NCBI RefSeq assembly: GCF_019599505.1 | Contig: NZ_RKLT01000013.1 | Coordinates: 1 to 64,000 of the forward strand | DNA from: Haloarcula nitratireducens | Lineage (GTDB): Archaea; Halobacteriota; Halobacteria; Halobacteriales; Haloarculaceae | Length of the DNA stretch: 64,000 nucleotides | Reading direction: 5' to 3' | Part shown: positions 44,532 through 53,445 of the stretch, piece by piece | Position numbering within the stretch: the first letter of the stretch is position 1 | Layout: each line of letters starts with the position of its first letter | Made by a program: the position numbers and the translations under genes | The notes under the pieces: generated by a model | Databases searched by the model: none | Told to the model about the DNA's origin: nothing | Seen by the model: only the letters and a program-made list of their open reading frames with translations

Positions 44532-45296
44532 ATGCTACCAGAAAAACGTAAACGGCTCATCGTCGAACGAGTGACTGAACGAGACGGCTGCAAAGCTGCC
44601 GTTCTCGCGGAGGAATTGAGCGTCTCGACGGCAACGATTCGTCGCGATCTCCGCGCCCTCGAAGACGAAGGCCGGATCGAACGGTCACATGGGGGTGCTG
44701 TCCCAGCGACGGCACTCGCAAACGAACAGTCCTACAGTCAAAAAGAGGTCCAGCACTTAGAACAGAAGCGATTGATAGCCGAACGCGCCGAAAAGGAAAT
44801 TCGCGACGGTGAGGTCGTCTTCTTTGATGCGGGAACGACCACGATGCAAATCGCTAAACGAGTCGAATCGGAGCAATCCTTCATCGCGGTCACCAATTCT
44901 CCACTCCAGGCCCACACTCTCGCGGAAAATAACTTCAGAGTGAAACTCACCGGTGGGACGTTCCGGGAAGAAACGCGAGCCTGTGTTGGCCCAAGCGCCG
45001 AGCGGTTCATCGATCGAACAAGCTTCGATCTGCTCTTTCTTGGAACAAATGGTATTGACCCAAAAATAGGCCTGATGACTCCAAACGAATCAGAAGCAGA
45101 GATAAAGTCGAAAATCGTCGATGCTGCCTCACGCGTTGTCCTTGTTGCTGATAGTTCAAAAATCAACCAACAGAGTTTCGTTCGCTTTGCTGGGCTTGAG
45201 GATATCGATCTCCTCGTCATTGATTCGGTGGATGACGCAGGTGTCTATGGGGCTTTTGAAGACGCGGGTGTGACTATCGCCGAGGTATCGGACTGA
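44532..45296 (+). CDS. DeoR/GlpR-family repressor, 254 aa
   Basis: The N-terminal HTH reads K-R-L-I-V-E-R-V, L-A-E-E-L-S-V-S-T-A-T-I-R-R-D-L-R-A-L-E with R-S-H-G-G-A, the DeoR pattern. The C-terminal sensor has F-F-D-A-G-T-T-T-M, V-T-N-S-P, L-T-G-G-T-F-R-E-E-T and L-G-T-N-G-I-D. Members sense phosphorylated sugars. In Haloferax a GlpR protein represses glycerol and fructose genes including the fructose PTS, so control of the neighbouring EIIC is a natural inference. Its own promoter should lie in the AT-rich 185 bases after EIIC. Confidence 0.93.
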   Translation: MLPEKRKRLIVERVTERDGCKAAVLAEELSVSTATIRRDLRALEDEGRIERSHGGAVPATALANEQSYSQKEVQHLEQKRLIAERAEKEIRDGEVVFFDAGTTTMQIAKRVESEQSFIAVTNSPLQAHTLAENNFRVKLTGGTFREETRACVGPSAERFIDRTSFDLLFLGTNGIDPKIGLMTPNESEAEIKSKIVDAASRVVLVADSSKINQQSFVRFAGLEDIDLLVIDSVDDAGVYGAFEDAGVTIAEVSD

Positions 45297-45383
45297 CCGA
45301 CAACGCACAGACCAGCGAGCGGTTCTAGCAGTCGAACTATCTCGCACTTGACCACCAAGATGGGTTGCTCAGAAGGGAGACGA

Positions 45384-45463
45384 GATGTTTACAAGTTCGA
45401 GAACGTCATCAGCGGGAAGGTTCTGACATCGTCGACGCCAGAACGGCAGACGGTGACAATGCG
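45384..45463 (+). pseudogene. ricin-type lectin domain remnant
   Basis: The stretch reads D-V-Y-K-F-E-N-V-I-S-G-K-V-L and, after a one-base loss near 45424, D-I-V-D-A-R-T-A-D-G-D-N-A. This parallels W-R-F-E-N-V-H-S-G-K-V-L-D-V-A-D-A-S-T in the lectin domain of the GH32 enzyme at 29177. About 26 residues survive. The remaining bases of 45297-45592 hold no gene. Confidence 0.65.
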
Positions 45464-45592
45464 ATTTAGTGACATTCTCCGTGCAGGCTTTCCCGCCCCT
45501 AATTTTGTACGACTGTGCCAGTCAGGGCACCCGCAAAAATCGGATTCGGAACTGCACGCTACCGAGAGGGGGAAGCTCGCCGAGACGCTTCG

Positions 45593-46990
45593 CTAGTTGT
45601 TCCCGTTGCCACGCGAGCGTGCGCCGATAGATGCTGGGAACTGACCATCCTTGAGCTCCGTTGTGATGCTCGTGTCGGTCCCGTCGATATCGACCTTGAG
45701 GCTCGGAGCAAGCGTACCACCGAACGCCTCCTTCAGTTCGTCGCCAGGCAGCCCAAGCGTGTCGACGTCTTGGAAGTTCACGAAGCTCTCGACAATACTG
45801 TCCTTGCCATGGGGCATCGCGAGCCACGAGTACGTCTGGAAGGGAGCTTTCTCCGGATTCGCCACAACGAGACTGCTCCCGTTGAGCGGTTCCATCTCAC
45901 TGTCGTACAGGCCGTCTGCGGCAAATCCGTGGAGGGCTTCCGGCCCCGGCGGTTCGCCCTCTTTTTCGAATCGGCCACCATCGCTCCAGAGCTGGGGAGC
46001 GTACGTGAACTCGTGGGTGATGAAGAACAGGTACCATTTGTCTTCGTGGAAGACGAAGTGAGGTCGTTCAGTCTGCTGGCTTACGCCCACTGCCTCGAAA
46101 ATCGGCGGCTTCAGTTCCCACTCGGTGAGATCCTCGTTCGTCGCTTTCGCCGCACCGATGTTTCCGTTGTAGTTCAGCGGGCTATTCGGATTGTCGTTCT
46201 CCGTGGGCGTGTTGCCCTCGAAGATCATCCAATCTTCGCCAGTCTCGGGGTGCTTGAAGTACCACGGGTCGCGGAACGCAGTGATGATTCCGCTGGAATC
46301 TTCCAGTTGTTCGTACATCTCGCCGTCGGCCTCAGCAAGAATGTGGTGGGACTCGGACTCAGTAACGGTAACGTCCTGTGGTCCGGTTTCGACGGTGGCC
46401 CCTTTCGCCAAGGCGAGGCGCTGGCGTGCTTCGGGGAGTGCGTCTGCGGCCGTATAGAAGTGGTAGATCTGCTCTTCGTCCTGGTCGTACATCGCAGAGC
46501 CGGCCCACGTTTGGTTCCCGAGGAAGGCATCCTCATCGAAGACTTCACCACCGAACTGCCAGCCATTCGGTCCCTCACTTTTGCCAGTTCGGGAGTAGAA
46601 GTACCCCACACGTGCGTAGTTGTGACGATCTCCTGGAACCTCGATTGCTGGGTGGCTCTTATCAGCCACTAACGAGAAGATGATTTGCCAGCCATCGATG
46701 ACTGCAATCGACCCATCTCGATTCCGGAGCGGCCACGTGTCCCAGACCCAGTAGCCTGCCTCTTCAGCAATCTGCGTGGGGTCCTCATCGAGGTACGGGG
46801 CAGTGTTTTCCTCCGTCCGTTCGATTTCAGCGGCCATCTCTTCGGTCCACTGCGCTGGTTCCTCTACTTCGACTGCTGCAGCCGATCCACTCGTCGCTCC
46901 GATACCAACTGTGGCGGCAAGGCCAACAGCGCCGGTCGTTCGAAGGAACTTGCGACGTCCAAGCTCGCGTTTGGAATTATCTTCCGTCAT
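45593..46990 (-). CDS. secreted GH68 fructosyltransferase (levansucrase/inulosucrase), 465 aa
   Basis: Tat signal L-G-R12-R13-K-F-L-R-T-T-G. The catalytic domain has V-W-D84-T-W-P-L (nucleophile Asp), A-F-R-D-P-W-Y-F (transition-state Asp) and T-E-R-P-H-F (acid/base Glu in the E-R-P-H motif), all three GH68 landmarks. GH68 enzymes split sucrose, release glucose and add fructose to a growing levan or inulin chain. Start M-T-E-D-N-S at 46990. The second GH68 gene lies 224 bases upstream on the same strand. Reported haloarchaeal GH68 enzymes include inulin and levan makers; product type cannot be read here. Confidence 0.94.
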   Translation of the reverse strand: MTEDNSKRELGRRKFLRTTGAVGLAATVGIGATSGSAAAVEVEEPAQWTEEMAAEIERTEENTAPYLDEDPTQIAEEAGYWVWDTWPLRNRDGSIAVIDGWQIIFSLVADKSHPAIEVPGDRHNYARVGYFYSRTGKSEGPNGWQFGGEVFDEDAFLGNQTWAGSAMYDQDEEQIYHFYTAADALPEARQRLALAKGATVETGPQDVTVTESESHHILAEADGEMYEQLEDSSGIITAFRDPWYFKHPETGEDWMIFEGNTPTENDNPNSPLNYNGNIGAAKATNEDLTEWELKPPIFEAVGVSQQTERPHFVFHEDKWYLFFITHEFTYAPQLWSDGGRFEKEGEPPGPEALHGFAADGLYDSEMEPLNGSSLVVANPEKAPFQTYSWLAMPHGKDSIVESFVNFQDVDTLGLPGDELKEAFGGTLAPSLKVDIDGTDTSITTELKDGQFPASIGARSRGNGNN

Positions 46991-47214
46991 TCCATCTTCT
47001 CGTAGACCGGTTTTGCACATAAGTCTTTATACTTAATGTATAGTCTAGAAATAAGAAAACAATAGAGAGAGTTGCCACTGTGTAAGAACTGAATCGGGAC
47101 CCTCCCATCCGGAAGATGTCTCGATTCGTTATTGGTACAGCCCACTCGGCGAAACGATACCGAAATCGGTATCACAAGGGCCTCATACCGAAAATTAGGC
47201 CATTTATGAGTCTA

Positions 47215-48567
47215 TTACCGTGACCTGTTTGGAGACCGTGAGGATTTGATTGATGGGAGGAAATGACCATCCTGAAGCTCGGTTACGATGCGAGTCTCCG
47301 CTCCATCAAGCTCCAGTTTGAGACTGGGCGCAAGTGAGCCGCCGAAGAGCTCTTTTTGCTCTTCTGGTGGAAGGTATCCCACCTCATCGAGGCTAATCGC
47401 ACCGCGTGACGTGTCGTCGAGACCTCGGAAATTCTCGAAACTCTCAGCGACGATCCCATCACCGTGTGGCATTGCAAGCCACGAGTACGCTTGGAACGGT
47501 GCCTCGTCGGGATTCGAGATGACCAACCCACCTTCGTTGAGTGGTTCGTAGTCCCCGTACATCGAATCAGCCACAAACCCATACAGCGCGTCAGGGCCAC
47601 TCAGTCCTGGCGCAAACGTGAACTGGTGGCTGATGGTGAACAGATACCATTTGCCGTCTTTGAACACGTAATGTGGGCGCTCAAGCTGCTGGTTGGTACC
47701 GATAGCTTCCAGAACCGGCGGCAGCAGTTCCCACTCGGTCAACTCGTCGTTGGTCGCTCGCATGACCCCGATATTTCCGTTGAAGCTCTCAGGGTTGGTG
47801 GGGTCTCGGCTCCCAGTTGGCGTGTTTGCTTCGAAAACGACGAGGTCTTCGCCGGTTTCGGGATGCGTGAAGTACCACGGGTCACGGAAAGCGTAGACGA
47901 TCCCTTGCTCGATCGATTGTTCGTAGGTCTGGTACATCTCGCCATCTGGGGTCCCCATGATGACGTGTTCCTGCTCGCCAACCAATTCAACGCCTTTGGG
48001 GCCCGTTTCGATTGACGCTCCTTTCCCAAGTGCAGGCTTCTGCCGGAACTCAGGGTAGGAACTCACAGCCGTATAGAAGTGGTAGATCTGCTCCTCGTCC
48101 TGGTCGTACATCGCCGAGCCAGCCCACTGATGATGTCCGAGTGGCGCATCAAACGCTTTCCCACCTTCCTGCCAGTCGTGTCCGTTACGCGAGTAGAAAT
48201 AGCGGATAGTCGCTTCGTTGTGCCGAGCACCAGGGACGAGATCATCTGGAGCCGTCAGCGAGAAAACGATCTGCCAGCCATTGATCTTCACAATCGAGCC
48301 GTCCCGCGTCCGGAGTGGCCACGTATCCCAGATCCAGTAGTCGTCGGAGATAGACTCGGAGTTCTCTTCGATAACCGGCGCGGTGGTGTCGTCAGTAAGT
48401 TCGATATTCGCTGCTTCTGCTCGTGTCCACTGGTCAGCCTCACGCGGTTCGACGGCGGCTGCGGATCCGGTCACCGACGACAGCCCAAGACCGGCGAGAC
48501 CAACGCCAGCAGCCGTTTTCATGAAGTCTCGTCTATTCGCCTTCGTCGCATCGTCCTGGTCGAACAT
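47215..48567 (-). CDS. secreted GH68 fructosyltransferase, second copy, 450 aa
   Basis: Tat signal A-N-R12-R13-D-F-M-K-T-A-A-G. I-W-D81-T-W-P-L (nucleophile), A-F-R-D-P-W-Y-F and L-E-R-P-H-Y (acid/base) match GH68. It resembles the neighbour in most blocks (M-Y-D-Q-D-E-E-Q-I-Y-H-F-Y-T-A is shared) but differs in loops, for example lacking the neighbour's G-G-R-F-E-K-E-G-E-P-P-G-P insertion. The two look like diverged tandem paralogs that may make different chain lengths or linkages. Each has its own AT-rich upstream region. Confidence 0.94.
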   Translation of the reverse strand: MFDQDDATKANRRDFMKTAAGVGLAGLGLSSVTGSAAAVEPREADQWTRAEAANIELTDDTTAPVIEENSESISDDYWIWDTWPLRTRDGSIVKINGWQIVFSLTAPDDLVPGARHNEATIRYFYSRNGHDWQEGGKAFDAPLGHHQWAGSAMYDQDEEQIYHFYTAVSSYPEFRQKPALGKGASIETGPKGVELVGEQEHVIMGTPDGEMYQTYEQSIEQGIVYAFRDPWYFTHPETGEDLVVFEANTPTGSRDPTNPESFNGNIGVMRATNDELTEWELLPPVLEAIGTNQQLERPHYVFKDGKWYLFTISHQFTFAPGLSGPDALYGFVADSMYGDYEPLNEGGLVISNPDEAPFQAYSWLAMPHGDGIVAESFENFRGLDDTSRGAISLDEVGYLPPEEQKELFGGSLAPSLKLELDGAETRIVTELQDGHFLPSIKSSRSPNRSR

Positions 48568-49056
48568 CGTGGGTGAAAATATTTACTACAGGTGTAAAAA
48601 GAATTTTGGCGGACATAATAATCTATATACGCATTCGTTATATTTTGAGTGCTTGAAAAAATGAAACAACGATTTTCTGATAAGATAGGCTGGCAATGAA
48701 TATGGATGTAGCGTCGAGATATGGGCAGGAATTGAAAGTATAACGGATTGGCTCTACGGTATTTATTATATAAGAATTCTGTAATGATTAGTAGTCTGCT
48801 ATCGTCTCAGAGACGATTAGAACGCCAATATAACAATATTATTTTATTTTTCTGCCCTTACGAGTTCGCTTAGCCACTCCATCATTCGTCAAACTAAGTG
48901 AGAGCGGCTCAGTGAGCTAATGACTGCGTACCGTCATCAGGGCCCGTTCTATTGAATTACTGAGCTCTCGGTATGAATGAACGTATATGTCCGAAAGCCA
49001 GCAAACTGCACGAAAATAAGTCCACCTGACAGTATACTCGCATCTCTCAGTGAGCA
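48568..49056. other. AT-rich intergenic, no gene
   Basis: 489 bases with many stops on both strands and runs such as TATTATATAAG. It must hold the GH68 promoter near 48570-48610. Nothing else recognised. Confidence 0.55.
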
Positions 49057-50208
49057 CTACTGGGAGGGCTCAACTCGAGAGCTATTAATCGGCCCGTCGA
49101 CGCTAACGACGGTCGAAACAAGCATTTGGACGGCCTCGGAGACGTGTGGTAGTGGATCGGAAAGTCGGATATTCGAGTTGGTCGAGCGTGAGGCCAAATC
49201 AGTCATGACTGCTGGAACACTTGCCGGTCGAGCGAGTGCATGGAGAAGATCGCCTGAGAGCGGCCAGTGTACTCGAGCCGGCGTGAACTCGAACTCCGGC
49301 GTCGTGCCGGCAACCAGATATTCGACGAGTGCTCGAGGAAAATTCATTCCCGATATGACGCCAAGGGCCATCGACCCCCAGAATTTCGGATTACACTCCA
49401 GCAGATACGGGTTCCCCGCAGCGTCGTTCTTGAATTCGAGCATGACCACGCCATTCCAGTCCAGCGCAGACAGCAGCGGGTCGGCGTAGTCGTACAGCTC
49501 CGGATCGAGAAGTGACTCCGCACATACGCTTTTACCGCCCGAGGGCGGTGCCTCACGGATGCGACGGTGGGCATAGTAACCGTGACATGTCCCATCGAGA
49601 TAGAAGCCGAAGAACCCACGGCCACGCCCACTGAGATACTCCTGGTAGAGCGGCGCAGACTCGTGTGTCGAGACATATGCCCGGTAGGCTGCTTGCAGTT
49701 CCGTCGGGGACTCAACATATCGGAGAAACCGTGGCTCCGTCTCACTGCCCGTCTTAAAGACGCCTGACTCTCCAACCGTCTCAATAGCACGCGGTATATC
49801 ACTGGACGACTGGATGCGAACAGACGTCGGTCTCGGAATTTCCATGTCATCGGCCAGTAGGTAGAGGTCGTGTTTGTCGATAGCCCGACGGAGCGACGTC
49901 TTCGGGGGAAGAATCGGATCGAGCGGAACTGGAATCTCGTCACGATACTCCGAGACAATTTCAGTTGTACGGCCCCCAACGGGAATAACATAATCGTACC
50001 CGTACTCCGCAACGACAGCTGCCAATCTGTCGGCATACTCCGCAGGATCGTCAGCGCGGAAACGGTGAGTACGAGTGGTGTATCGCGACATGGACGCAAC
50101 CGAACCAGGGTACTGCGCAACCGTTCCGATGGAGTCAGTAAGTGGATGGATAGCGCGAATGACGGTTAACGACTTTTTTTCGAATCCGTCGGTAACCAAC
50201 ACGTCCAT
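49057..50208 (-). CDS. ATP-grasp domain protein, 383 aa
   Basis: The layout fits ATP-grasp carboxylate-amine ligases. The N-terminal part starts M-D-V-L-V-T-D-G and has Y-D-Y-V-I-P-V-G-G. The central part has K-H-D-L-Y-L-L-A (about residue 112) and an acidic Y-Q-E-Y-L-S-G-R-G-R-G-F. The C-terminal L-E-F-K-N-D-A-A-G-N-P-Y-L-L-E-C-N-P-K-F holds the Mg-binding E-x-N. It would join a carboxylate to an amine or similar nucleophile using ATP; the substrate is unknown. It diverges from the glycosyltransferase gene by 238 bases, so a role in modifying a surface glycan or secondary metabolite is possible. Confidence 0.88.
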   Translation of the reverse strand: MDVLVTDGFEKKSLTVIRAIHPLTDSIGTVAQYPGSVASMSRYTTRTHRFRADDPAEYADRLAAVVAEYGYDYVIPVGGRTTEIVSEYRDEIPVPLDPILPPKTSLRRAIDKHDLYLLADDMEIPRPTSVRIQSSSDIPRAIETVGESGVFKTGSETEPRFLRYVESPTELQAAYRAYVSTHESAPLYQEYLSGRGRGFFGFYLDGTCHGYYAHRRIREAPPSGGKSVCAESLLDPELYDYADPLLSALDWNGVVMLEFKNDAAGNPYLLECNPKFWGSMALGVISGMNFPRALVEYLVAGTTPEFEFTPARVHWPLSGDLLHALARPASVPAVMTDLASRSTNSNIRLSDPLPHVSEAVQMLVSTVVSVDGPINSSRVEPSQ

Positions 50209-50446
50209 ATGACTATATACCGCACAACGGACAGTTTGTAATAGTGAGATTATTCCGCATTTCGGGACTTAAAGCCTCTGTACGGCTGAGATATGCACCG
50301 ATAACTGACCATCCGAGAGTGTTCAGCCAGATAATAGTATCAGCAGATAGATCACTGATTTTTCAGCCGATGTAGAACTTATCTACCGTCATTAGACCGT
50401 GGTTGGCGCATCATTACTTTGTGTCACAGACCGGATAGAGTGGCCG

Positions 50447-51385
50447 ATGAGGATTCTCCATCTTGTGACCCACCGGTCATCGTTCTTTGACCGGCGAATC
50501 GAGAGTCTTCGTAAGCGGGGGCATACATGTGATATCGTTACTGTTCCTGGTCGTGACCTCGATGACCGTGCCCAGCGCAAAGCAACGACCCGATCATTCC
50601 AACACTATCTTCGCTTCTACAGACATGTCCTCTCGGCCGTCCGAGACTCTTATGACATCGTCCACGCCCATTATGGCCTCACATCGCCATTCGCACTCGC
50701 CCAACCGCACCGACCGGTCGTCCTCACGTTATGGGGAACAGATCTATTCGGTGAATTCGGATGGCTCACCGAACGCTGTACTCGACTGGTTGATGAGACT
50801 ATTGTGATGAGTCATGAGATGGCGACTCACCTCGATGGGGTAGCGACAGTAATTCCTCATGGGGTCGATCTGGACCTATTTAAACCGATGGACCAACAGA
50901 CTGCCCAGCAGGCGGTCGACTGGGATCCCACAGCCGCACACGTTCTCTTCCCGTATACACCCTCACGGGAGGTGAAAAACTACCCACTCGCCGAACGCGT
51001 CGTCAAGCAAGCTCGCCCTCGAATCGACCGTAACGTGCGACTGCATGCCGTCTACCAAGTAGAGTTACCGGATGTGCCTGTCTACATGAACGCGGCTGAC
51101 GCGTTACTGTTAACCTCTCGCCGAGAGGGATCGCCCAACACCGTCAAGGAGGCGCTGGCATGCAACCTCCCTGTGGTCGCAACGGACGTTGGTGACGTTC
51201 GGGAACGATTGGATGGGGTCACGCCGTCAGCCGTATGTACCGATGAAACCAGCCTTACTGCGGCGTTAGCACGTGTGCTTGACCACGATGAACGTTCGAA
51301 TGGACGGCCAGTCGCACGGTTGCTGAGTGTTGACCGGATGGCTGACCAACTGGAAACGGTATATCGTCAGGCACTAGCAGGCTGA
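50447..51385 (+). CDS. GT4-type glycosyltransferase, 312 aa
   Basis: M-R-I-L-H-L-V-T-H-R-S-S-F-F-D-R-R begins a GT-B fold; this ATG is preferred over 50399 because it starts directly at the first Rossmann strand. H-A-H-Y-G-L-T-S-P-F is the acceptor-domain loop. V-I-P-H-G-V-D-L-D-L-F and S-R-R-E-G-S-P-N-T-V-K-E-A-L-A-C with P-V-V-A-T-D-V-G form the donor-binding E-x7-E region of GT4. At 312 residues it is shorter than most GT4 enzymes (about 370) because the inter-domain region is compact. It would transfer a nucleotide sugar to a glycan or lipid. Confidence 0.92.
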   Translation: MRILHLVTHRSSFFDRRIESLRKRGHTCDIVTVPGRDLDDRAQRKATTRSFQHYLRFYRHVLSAVRDSYDIVHAHYGLTSPFALAQPHRPVVLTLWGTDLFGEFGWLTERCTRLVDETIVMSHEMATHLDGVATVIPHGVDLDLFKPMDQQTAQQAVDWDPTAAHVLFPYTPSREVKNYPLAERVVKQARPRIDRNVRLHAVYQVELPDVPVYMNAADALLLTSRREGSPNTVKEALACNLPVVATDVGDVRERLDGVTPSAVCTDETSLTAALARVLDHDERSNGRPVARLLSVDRMADQLETVYRQALAG

Positions 51386-51688
51386 TTTGCGACGTCTCGA
51401 AGCGGTATTTGCTTCCACAAGCTCTCGTTTGGCTCTAGTCCAATGCTTGAGTTTGTAGCAATATACAGATCCACCAGCTTTGTCACAAAGACTCGTCGGA
51501 GTACAGGTAATAGAACTACGGAATTCGCCGAAGGCAAGATCTGACTTCCTTAGATTATCTGTGGGCACGGTTTGCGGAGTGTTCAGGAACAAGCTTGACT
51601 GAGATACTGGTAGAAGAAGGAACTGAAACCCCATCTTATCGTCGCTGTGTCCCAAATAAGACCAAATTATCGAAATGCACTCTCGAAA
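51386..51688. other. gene-free region
   Basis: AT-richer sequence without a supported frame; a 113-codon minus-strand frame across it has no haloarchaeal codon bias or motif and is taken as chance. Confidence 0.45.
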
Positions 51689-51800
51689 AATTGTATTGTT
51701 GTACTCGCATACCACGAGATTGGCGCTGGAAAGTGGATCGATGAGGCCGGCTTTCGTGACCAGATGCAGCTGATTGCAGCTACCGAGGATCTCGAAGTGG
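51689..51800 (+). pseudogene. polysaccharide-deacetylase-like remnant
   Basis: I-V-V-L-A-Y-H-E-I-G-A-G-K-W and F-R-D-Q-M-Q-L-I-A resemble the opening of NodB-type polysaccharide deacetylases (L-T-Y-H-N-I... F..QM..L). The gene is cut off within about 50 residues, just before repeat copy C. Low-certainty family call; it would fit the adjacent glycan genes. Confidence 0.4.
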
Positions 51801-51862
51801 TAACGCCATCGGCACTACTCGAGGGCATCCTTACGCCGCCGCTGTTGTAGAACAATCTTGAT

Positions 51863-51990
51863 GCAGGAACCGGGAGCGACCCCATTCTTACAGGAGTGTA
51901 GTGAGTGTTTGTAACACGAACGGAGCGACTAGTCCCGATTTCCTGTTCACAACGGGTGTGACGACTTTCCCAGCAAGAAATCTCTCCGAA
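51863..51990 (+). repeat. dispersed repeat, copy C
   Basis: Matches the right 125 bases of copies A and B, including GGGAGCGACCCCATTCTTAC, GTAACACGAACGGAGCGAC and CACAACGGGTGTGACG, then AGCAAGAAA as in copy A. It lacks the left roughly 35 bases of A and B. Confidence 0.7.
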
Positions 51991-52124
51991 AGTGCTGTCA
52001 GCACTTCCAATGTACAGAAGATTCCCTCCTCTTATACTATCTGAGCGCCAGCGCAGTCGAGTGAGTGAACCATAGTAGTCGGCACAGCACTAGGTTTATC
52101 CCGCTCGGAAGCTCCCATTCAGCG

Positions 52125-52229
52125 ATGAACCTCGAAGAGACAGTCGATTACCTTGCCGAGGAACTCGACCTCGAGCGAAGTGAACACGTCCGCGAGGTCG
52201 GTCAGTCAGTTGTGGAGCTTCGCGACTGA
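52125..52229 (+). CDS. small hypothetical protein, 34 aa
   Basis: M-N-L-E-E-T-V-D-Y-L-A-E-E-L-D-L-E-R to V-V-E-L-R-D is acidic and helical with haloarchaeal codon use, and TTTATCC lies about 30 bases upstream as a TATA-like box for a leaderless transcript. It could be a complete mini-protein or the N-terminal stub of a longer gene. It ends directly against the minus-strand gene at 52230. Confidence 0.4.
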   Translation: MNLEETVDYLAEELDLERSEHVREVGQSVVELRD

Positions 52230-52418
52230 TCAAAACAGGTTTTTGAAGTCCCGTTCGACGAGGCCTGCTTCTAAGTAGTCGATGAACTCCCGCTTTGTCG
52301 GTCCGGTTCGACTCAGGAGCGCGTCGCGGTCTGCTCGTTGAAGAGTTGCACGAGCAAACGCCCGACAGTGAGCTTCGTGCCGCATCGCGTACGTCGTAAG
52401 GGCCTCACGCCAGTGCAT
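52230..52418 (-). CDS. small hypothetical protein, 62 aa
   Basis: M-H-W-R-E-A-L-T-T-Y-A-M-R-H-E-A-H-C-R-A-F opens a basic, helical protein ending E-R-D-F-K-N-L-F. It is convergent with the 34-codon gene, without a gap. Its start lies a few bases from the IS630 left end, so its promoter may have been separated by the insertion. Confidence 0.4.
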   Translation of the reverse strand: MHWREALTTYAMRHEAHCRAFARATLQRADRDALLSRTGPTKREFIDYLEAGLVERDFKNLF

Positions 52419-52421
52419 ATC

Positions 52422-53445
52422 TATGATACCCGTTAGAACTTTCTGCCCAAAAACTGCTGCAGAAAATAGTGGACCATCTTGACAAGATCTCCGTCAAGGA
52501 ACTGCAAGACGCTCTCGACAACGGAACGGTAGAAAGCCGATACAACGTCTCTTAGTGGCAATCGTGTACAAGAACGGTGTGATGCAGGCCGAGCTAGCCG
52601 AGTGGTACGACGTTCAGCGGCGGACCATCTACAGCTGGCTCAAGCGACTCGACACCGACGAGTCGCTTGAGCAGGCCGTGTCTAATGATATACAAACTGG
52701 AAGAATCGGAGAAACTGTTCACGAACCACCCGAGAAGGTTGGAATCGACGTGCTGGCGTGGACGCCGGCGCTCGTCCAAGAGTATCTCGAAGAAACGTAC
52801 GGCGTGGAGTACTCACTCCCGAGTTGCCGGCGGTTGCTGAAAGAGGCGGGGTTGAGCTATCAGAAACCCCACCTGAAAGCCGTCGAGACTGGCGAAACCG
52901 AGCAAGAAGAGTTCTACGATGAACTCAAAAAAGCGGCGGGAAATAGACGCCACCGTAGTCTGTATCAACCAAACCAAGAAATCCGTGCAAGTCGAGCCGC
53001 GTGCCGCGTGGTTTCCGCGCGGCACGCAGCCCTCCGTCGAACTGCCTGGCCAACGCGACTGGACGTGTCTGCTGGGCGCGATCACCGAGAACGGTGATTG
53101 CTTTTTCTCTCGATTCACTGAGTACGTCACCGCTGAACACGCGAAACATTTCATTTTATCATTATACAAATAATTCGAAGATAACTTGATTATCGTCTTA
53201 GATAGAGCGCCATATTTCTAGGCGTCGGCCGTCACGGACCGAGCGGCCCGTGACGACCTTTCTTTCGTGACGTTACCATCGTATTCGTCGGAACTGAATC
53301 CTGTCGAGGAGTGCTGGAGACAGCTTCAAGCGTTTCTTAGCAACCGCTTCTTTGACTCACTTGACGAGCTGACGACAGCGATTGCTACAGCTCTTGACCA
53401 ACTTTTAATCACAAAAGTGAGCAACTACTTCTAACGTTCACTATA
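52422..53445 (+). mobile_element. decayed IS630-family element
   Basis: Left end TATGATACCCGTTAGAACT and right end (complement) TATAGTGAACGTTAGAAGTA share TAT-x-G and the block CGTTAGAA, fitting IS630 terminal repeats with TA target sites. The element contains a broken transposase and has cut into an IS1595 element on its right. About 1,020 bases. Confidence 0.7.
52469..53434 (+). pseudogene. IS630-family transposase, inactivated
   Basis: Starts with V-D-H-L-D-K-I-S-V-K-E-L-Q-D-A-L, then V-Y-K-N-G-V-M-Q-A-E-L-A-E-W-Y-D-V-Q-R-R-T-I (HTH). The DDE domain follows: I-D-A-T-V-V-C-I-N, A-W-F-P-R-G, V-L-D-R-A-P-Y-F and L-P-S-Y-S-S-E-L-N-P-V-E-E-C-W. Lesions seen: a stop near 52555, a missing segment after residue 60, a frameshift near 52930, and stops near 53173 and 53220. 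The catalytic Asp region D-R-A-P is preserved, but no functional enzyme can be made from this copy. Confidence 0.88.

Noticed and set aside
45515..46672. 385-codon open frame on the plus strand
   Set aside because: Antisense to the first GH68 gene; no motif of its own.
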